Position numbers and translations under genes: made by a program
The notes under the pieces: generated by a model
Databases searched by the model: none
Told to the model about the DNA's origin: nothing
What the model saw: the letters and a program-made list of their open reading frames with translations, nothing else
Shown here: positions 5,186 to 7,212 of the stretch, piece after piece
How the letters are laid out: each line of letters starts with the position of its first letter
How positions within the stretch are numbered: the first letter of the stretch is position 1
Origin: Chryseobacterium sp. UBA6632
GTDB taxonomy: Bacteria; Bacteroidota; Bacteroidia; Flavobacteriales; Weeksellaceae
Assembly: GCA_002455915.1 (NCBI GenBank)
Contig: DKLU01000214.1
Span: 5,811-13,022 of the forward strand
Reading direction: 5' to 3'
DNA length: 7,212 nt

Positions 5186-6943
5186 ATGAAAAAACAAGAT
5201 ACTTGGGATATTATTAAGAGGCTGTTCTTTATTGGGATGAAGTTTCGTTCCTGGTTCATCATCACCCTGATAATCTCTATCATACTTTCAATAGTTTCTA
5301 CTTACAGACCTTATCTTACGATGCAAGTGGTAGATAATGACATCACAAAGCTGCAGGATAAAGCGTTGATGATGAAGCATATTTATCTGCTGGTAGGATT
5401 GGTTTTTGCTGAGACCGTGCTGAACTTTTTTTTAGTGTATTTCTCCAATTATATTTCTCAAAATGTAATCAGAGACATCAGACAGAGATTATATGAAAAG
5501 CTGATTTACTTTAAAACCTCTTTTTTTGATAAAACACCTATTGGGCAACTGGTAACAAGAGCAGTTGGTGATGTGGAAACTATTGCCACAGTTTATACAG
5601 ATGGCTTTTTAATGGTTTTCGGAGATATTCTGAGAATTGTTTTTGTGCTGATTATGATGTTCAGCACAGATGTTCATTTAAGTTATATCACACTCGGAAT
5701 TTTACCATTAATGGTCGTTATCACAAGATTTTTCCAAAAAAGACTTAAAAAGGCGTTTGGAGATGAAAGAAACTGGACGGCCAATCAAAACTCTTTTGTT
5801 CAGGAAAGACTTGCGGGAATGTCGATTATTCAGGTATTCAACAGACAGGATTCTGAGTTTAAAAAGTTTGATGATATTAATATTACCCTGAAAGGAGCTT
5901 TGTTGAGAACCGTTTTCATCTTTTCATTATTCTTTCCTGTGGTGGAATTAATTTCTTCACTTTTCATCGGGTTTATCCTTTTTTATGGAGGTTATATCAC
6001 GATTAGTGCAGGGGTTGTGATTGCATTTATTCAATATATTTCTATGTTGATTCGTCCTTTGAGACAAATTGCTGATAGGTTCAACAATATCCAGAGAGGA
6101 ATTGTAGGAGCGGAAAGAGTATTGGGACTGATGGATGAAGATTTTGCGATGCCAAATGAGGGAACGGTAAAGAAAGATCATTTCAATGGTAAGATTGAAT
6201 TTCAGGATGTACGTTTTGCATACGATGAAAAGCAGGAGGTTTTAAAAGGAATTGATTTTAAAGTAAATCCGGGAGAAACTGTTGCAATCGTTGGAGCAAC
6301 CGGTGCGGGAAAATCTACCATTATCAGCTTGATTACAAGATTATATGATATTAATTCAGGAAATATTTTAATTGATGATGTTAATCTGAAGGATTACGAA
6401 CTGTACAACCTGAGAAGCCATATCGGAGTGGTTCTACAGGATGTTTTCCTTTTCCACGGAAGTATTTTTGAAAATCTTTCGTTTGGTGATGAAACCATTA
6501 CTTTAGATAAAATAAAAGCCGGAGCAAAAGAAATTGAGGTAGATCAGTTTATCGAGCAACTTCCGGGCGGTTACGATTATGTGGTGAGCGAAAGGGGTTC
6601 GTCGATTTCTCTTGGTCAGAGACAGCTGTTGTCTTTCCTGAGAGCGTATTTATCAGATCCAAAGATTTTAATTTTAGATGAAGCCACTTCTTCCATCGAC
6701 CACGAAAGTGAAAAATTAATCCAAAGAGCAACGGAAAAAATCACGAAAAACAGAACGTCTATTATCATCGCACACCGACTTTCAACCATTGAAAAAGCCG
6801 ATAAAATTATCGTAATGGAACATGGTAAAATCGTTGAAGAAGGTAAGCATTTGGAGCTTCTGGATAAAAACGGATATTACGCCACTTTATACAAAGCCCA
6901 ATTAAGACACGAAATAGAACTGGAAGAGGAAAGTAAATTATAA
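5186..6943 (+). CDS. ABC exporter half-transporter (fused membrane and ATPase domains)
   Basis: This 585-residue protein has the standard type IV ABC exporter plan: six membrane helices followed by one ATPase domain, working as a dimer in the inner membrane to expel a lipid, drug or peptide. Predicted helices lie near residues 22-44, 62-86, 139-160, 163-182, 242-266 and 268-290. The ATPase domain starts near 337 and has Walker A GATGAGKST (370-378), Q-loop Gln418, signature ISLGQ (474-478, in place of LSGGQ), Walker B ILILDE (494-499, catalytic Glu499), D-loop SSID (502-505) and switch His530. All catalytic residues are intact, so a homodimer is possible, and no partner gene is adjacent. The ATG at 5186 (MKKQDTW) is preferred over an in-frame TTG at 5144 that lies inside a promoter-like element. 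The B. subtilis YheH/BmrD-type exporters have similar architecture; the substrate is unknown. Confidence 0.95.
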   Translation: MKKQDTWDIIKRLFFIGMKFRSWFIITLIISIILSIVSTYRPYLTMQVVDNDITKLQDKALMMKHIYLLVGLVFAETVLNFFLVYFSNYISQNVIRDIRQRLYEKLIYFKTSFFDKTPIGQLVTRAVGDVETIATVYTDGFLMVFGDILRIVFVLIMMFSTDVHLSYITLGILPLMVVITRFFQKRLKKAFGDERNWTANQNSFVQERLAGMSIIQVFNRQDSEFKKFDDINITLKGALLRTVFIFSLFFPVVELISSLFIGFILFYGGYITISAGVVIAFIQYISMLIRPLRQIADRFNNIQRGIVGAERVLGLMDEDFAMPNEGTVKKDHFNGKIEFQDVRFAYDEKQEVLKGIDFKVNPGETVAIVGATGAGKSTIISLITRLYDINSGNILIDDVNLKDYELYNLRSHIGVVLQDVFLFHGSIFENLSFGDETITLDKIKAGAKEIEVDQFIEQLPGGYDYVVSERGSSISLGQRQLLSFLRAYLSDPKILILDEATSSIDHESEKLIQRATEKITKNRTSIIIAHRLSTIEKADKIIVMEHGKIVEEGKHLELLDKNGYYATLYKAQLRHEIELEEESKL

Positions 6944-7212
6944 CCCGTAAGGAATAATTTCCAGCTCTTTTTTCCAGCTATCACCATATTTTTCAGTCAA
7001 CAACTTTGCAATCGCAAGGTTGTTTTCTTTTGCCATTTTTGAAGCGGTCGGACTGATCACACAGTTTTCATATTTTACATCAATTTTATATTTATTTCTA
7101 AACGCTTCGTGATTTTTAGACATTATTCCAAATTGAATAAAATGGGGAAGGTTTTCCTGTTTCTCTACTGTTTTGGCAGTTTTTCCTTTTTCTTTGACTG
7201 TGATTGTAACAT
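6938..7212 (-). CDS. C-terminal part of an unrecognised protein (5' end beyond window)
   Basis: The frame is open from the right window edge to a TAA at 6940-6938, giving about 90 residues. An internal ATG at 7123 would yield only 61 residues, but the reading continues upstream without a stop, so the real start lies outside. The first part is Lys- and Thr-rich (VTITVKEKGKTAKT), then FIQFGIMSKNHEAFRNKYKIDVKY, a single Cys in YENCVISP, a helical stretch with AKENNLAIAKLLTEKYG, and a C-terminus EIIPYGL. No membrane segment or known motif is visible. The composition is that of a soluble or exported small protein; I do not recognise it. It is convergent with the ABC exporter and their ends overlap by six bases. 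Confidence 0.6.
   Translation of the reverse strand, partial: VTITVKEKGKTAKTVEKQENLPHFIQFGIMSKNHEAFRNKYKIDVKYENCVISPTASKMAKENNLAIAKLLTEKYGDSWKKELEIIPYGL

Noticed and set aside
5092..5283. 63-codon minus-strand open frame across the ABC promoter
   Set aside because: It overlaps the candidate promoter and the ABC start, has no leader signals or recognisable features, and is likely chance.
1..7212. Search for CRISPR arrays, tRNA or rRNA genes, transposases, toxin-antitoxin pairs or phage genes
   Set aside because: None seen by reading both strands. The repeats present are short, degenerate and lack the regular repeat-spacer layout of CRISPR.

Overview
This window looks like a piece of a chromosome from a Flavobacteriia member of the Bacteroidota, most likely Chryseobacterium or a close relative. 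The evidence is AT-rich intergenic DNA, no clear Shine-Dalgarno sequences, several matches to the Bacteroidota -7 promoter element TAnnTTTG, and protein styles that recall Chryseobacterium. The genus is recalled from sequence style, not from a search.

Layout from left to right. Positions 1-114 hold the first 38 codons of a minus-strand membrane protein that runs off the left edge. A roughly 220-bp divergent promoter region separates it from a plus-strand FKBP-type peptidyl-prolyl isomerase lipoprotein (336-1040). That gene converges on clpB (1171-3777, minus), and a near-perfect 13-bp hairpin between them probably terminates both. Upstream of clpB is a 600-bp stretch with no gene (3778-4377). 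It is full of repeats: a degenerate 7-bp tandem array next to the clpB start, short direct and inverted repeats, a decayed 42-bp tandem duplication, and a 133-bp foldback element with matching ends. To the right are a TetR/AcrR regulator (4378-4956, plus) and a full-length half-transporter ABC exporter (5186-6943, plus) with its own promoter-like element. The last 275 bp hold the C-terminal part of an unrecognised minus-strand protein. Its stop overlaps the ABC stop in the palindrome TTATAA.

The genes are mostly cell maintenance. ClpB is the cytoplasmic protein disaggregase, the FKBP lipoprotein is a folding helper of the cell envelope, and the TetR regulator plus ABC exporter could form a ligand-responsive efflux pair. 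The TetR-exporter link rests only on proximity. No gene cluster here looks like a new defence, mobile or biosynthetic system. The less ordinary material is the repeat-rich spacer between clpB and the tetR-type gene, together with some details of start-site and terminator architecture.
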